Shown here one piece after another: positions 63,236 through 64,000 of a DNA stretch of 64,000 nt. A program made the position numbers and the translations under genes. The stretch covers positions 4,588,001 to 4,652,000 of the forward strand of contig NW_027473318.1 of NCBI RefSeq assembly GCF_050947335.1. The letters are read 5' to 3'. How positions within the stretch are numbered: the first letter of the stretch is position 1; each line of letters begins with the position of its first letter. The stretch comes from Megachile rotundata (lineage: Eukaryota > Arthropoda > Insecta > Hymenoptera > Megachilidae). Below the pieces are notes generated by a model that saw only the letters and a program-made list of their open reading frames with translations, did not search any database and was not told where the DNA came from.

Positions 63236-64000
63236 AATCATACAATCACAATCATACAATCTCAATCATACAATCACAATCATAGAATCATAATCATACA
63301 ATTACAATCATACATCACAATCATACAATCACAATCATACAATCGCGATCATACAATCACAATCATACAATCGCAATCATACAATTACAATCTCCCAAAT
63401 ACAATCTCCCAAATACAATCATACAATCACAATCATACAATCACAATCATACAATCACAATCATACAATCATAATCATACAATCACAATCATACTTTCAC
63501 AATCATACAATCACAATCATACAATCACAATCATACAATCACAATCATACAATCACAATCATACAATCACAATCATACAATCGCAATCATACAATCGCAA
63601 TCATACAATCACAATCATACAATCTCAATCATACAATCACAATCATACAACCACAATCAGACAATCACAATCATACAATCACAATCATACAATCACAATT
63701 ATGCAATCACAATCATACAATCGCATTCATACAATCGCAATCATACAATCACAATCATACAATCACAATCATACAATCCCAATCATGAAATCACAAAAAT
63801 ACAAATTTAATCATACAATCACAATCATACAATCGCAATCATACAATCACAATCATACAATCAGAATCATACAATCACAATCATACGATCGCAATCATAC
63901 AATCACAATCATACCATCACAATTATACAATCACAATCATACAATCATAATCATACAATTACAATCATACATCACAATCATACAATCACAATCATACAAT
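63060..64000. repeat. Block X, copy 2, running off the right edge
   Basis: This is the partner of 41.0-42.0 kb and is still matching at the last base of the window, so the copied block and the array continue beyond it. Confidence 0.83.

Larger units (their letters stand above)
1..64000. repeat. 14-bp satellite array, consensus CAATCACAATCATA, filling the whole window
   Basis: Every line of sequence reads as head-to-tail copies of the 14-mer CAATCACAATCATA or a variant of it, usually with one to four substitutions. No non-satellite insertion was seen, and both window edges lie inside the array. The monomer has 7 A, 4 C, 3 T and no G on this strand; G appears only in variants. Most variants keep the 14-bp length, and the commonest exception is a 13-bp unit. 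The reverse strand, unit TATGATTGTGATTG, has TGA in every frame, whereas the given strand has no stop in any frame. No transposon, gene or RNA gene interrupts the array, so there is no other feature to report in any stretch. Such arrays are usual in eukaryotic heterochromatin; the species cannot be named from this. Confidence 0.98.

Noticed and set aside
1..64000. CRISPR array
   Set aside because: Repeats are contiguous 14-mers with no unique spacers, and there is no leader or cas gene.
1..64000. Telomere repeat
   Set aside because: The monomer lacks the G-run-bearing strand of typical telomeres (the complement is TATGATTGTGATTG, without GGG), and the layered block duplications are satellite-like. 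A subtelomeric position is still possible.
1..64000. Centromere identity
   Set aside because: A long higher-order satellite fits, but nothing in the sequence shows CENP-A binding and I found no recognisable CENP-B box.
1..64000. Whole window as an assembly artefact
   Set aside because: Blocks carry their own private changes and ordered monomer differences, which simple looping of an assembly would not make. The 2,806-bp duplication is the one place where an artefact remains plausible.

Overview
All 64,000 bases are one satellite DNA array. I found no gene, RNA gene, mobile element, CRISPR array, origin, promoter or terminator. The repeat is a 14-bp monomer, CAATCACAATCATA on the given strand, in head-to-tail copies (about 4,570 monomer lengths). 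It runs off both window ends, so the array is longer than 64 kb. The monomer is itself an imperfect doublet of CAATCA and CAATCATA. It has no G on the given strand and about 29% G+C.

An uninterrupted simple-monomer array of this size with layered higher-order repeats is typical of eukaryotic heterochromatin (pericentromeric, subtelomeric, or sex/B-chromosome satellite). That is inference; nothing in the window identifies the species or chromosome. I see no sign of a prokaryotic or viral genome.

The information lies in the variant monomers, such as CAATCGCAAGCATA, CAATCTCAATCATA, CTTTCACAATCATA, CAATCTCCCAAATA and a 13-bp unit lacking one A. They recur in fixed order and form modules of about 100 bp. 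The modules form blocks of 0.3 to 6.5 kb that are copied tandemly or at a distance.

Layout: 1-9.3 kb is built from blocks recurring at offsets of 6,438 and about 7,100 bp, with a 2.1-kb tandem duplication inside (2.5-6.5 kb). 9.3-12.1 kb is mixed and shares a block with 13 kb. 12.1-24.9 kb holds two successive copies of a ~6.5-kb unit. 25.0-28 kb has a partial further copy plus a ~1.04-kb tandem duplication. 30.0-31.1 kb has a 615-bp duplication. 32.9-36 kb is copied at 48.4-52 kb. 35.9-41.6 kb is a 2,806-bp tandem duplication, apparently very recent. 42.7-43.3 kb has a 321-bp duplication. 43.5-46.5 kb is copied, in swapped order, at 55.4-56.8 and 59.4-60.9 kb. 50.4-54.8 kb is a 1,843-bp unit in two full copies and part of a third. 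61.4-63.2 kb has an 893-bp duplication, and the right edge repeats 41-42 kb.

The given strand has very long open reading frames because the monomer has no stop codon in any frame. They are by-products of the repeat, not genes.
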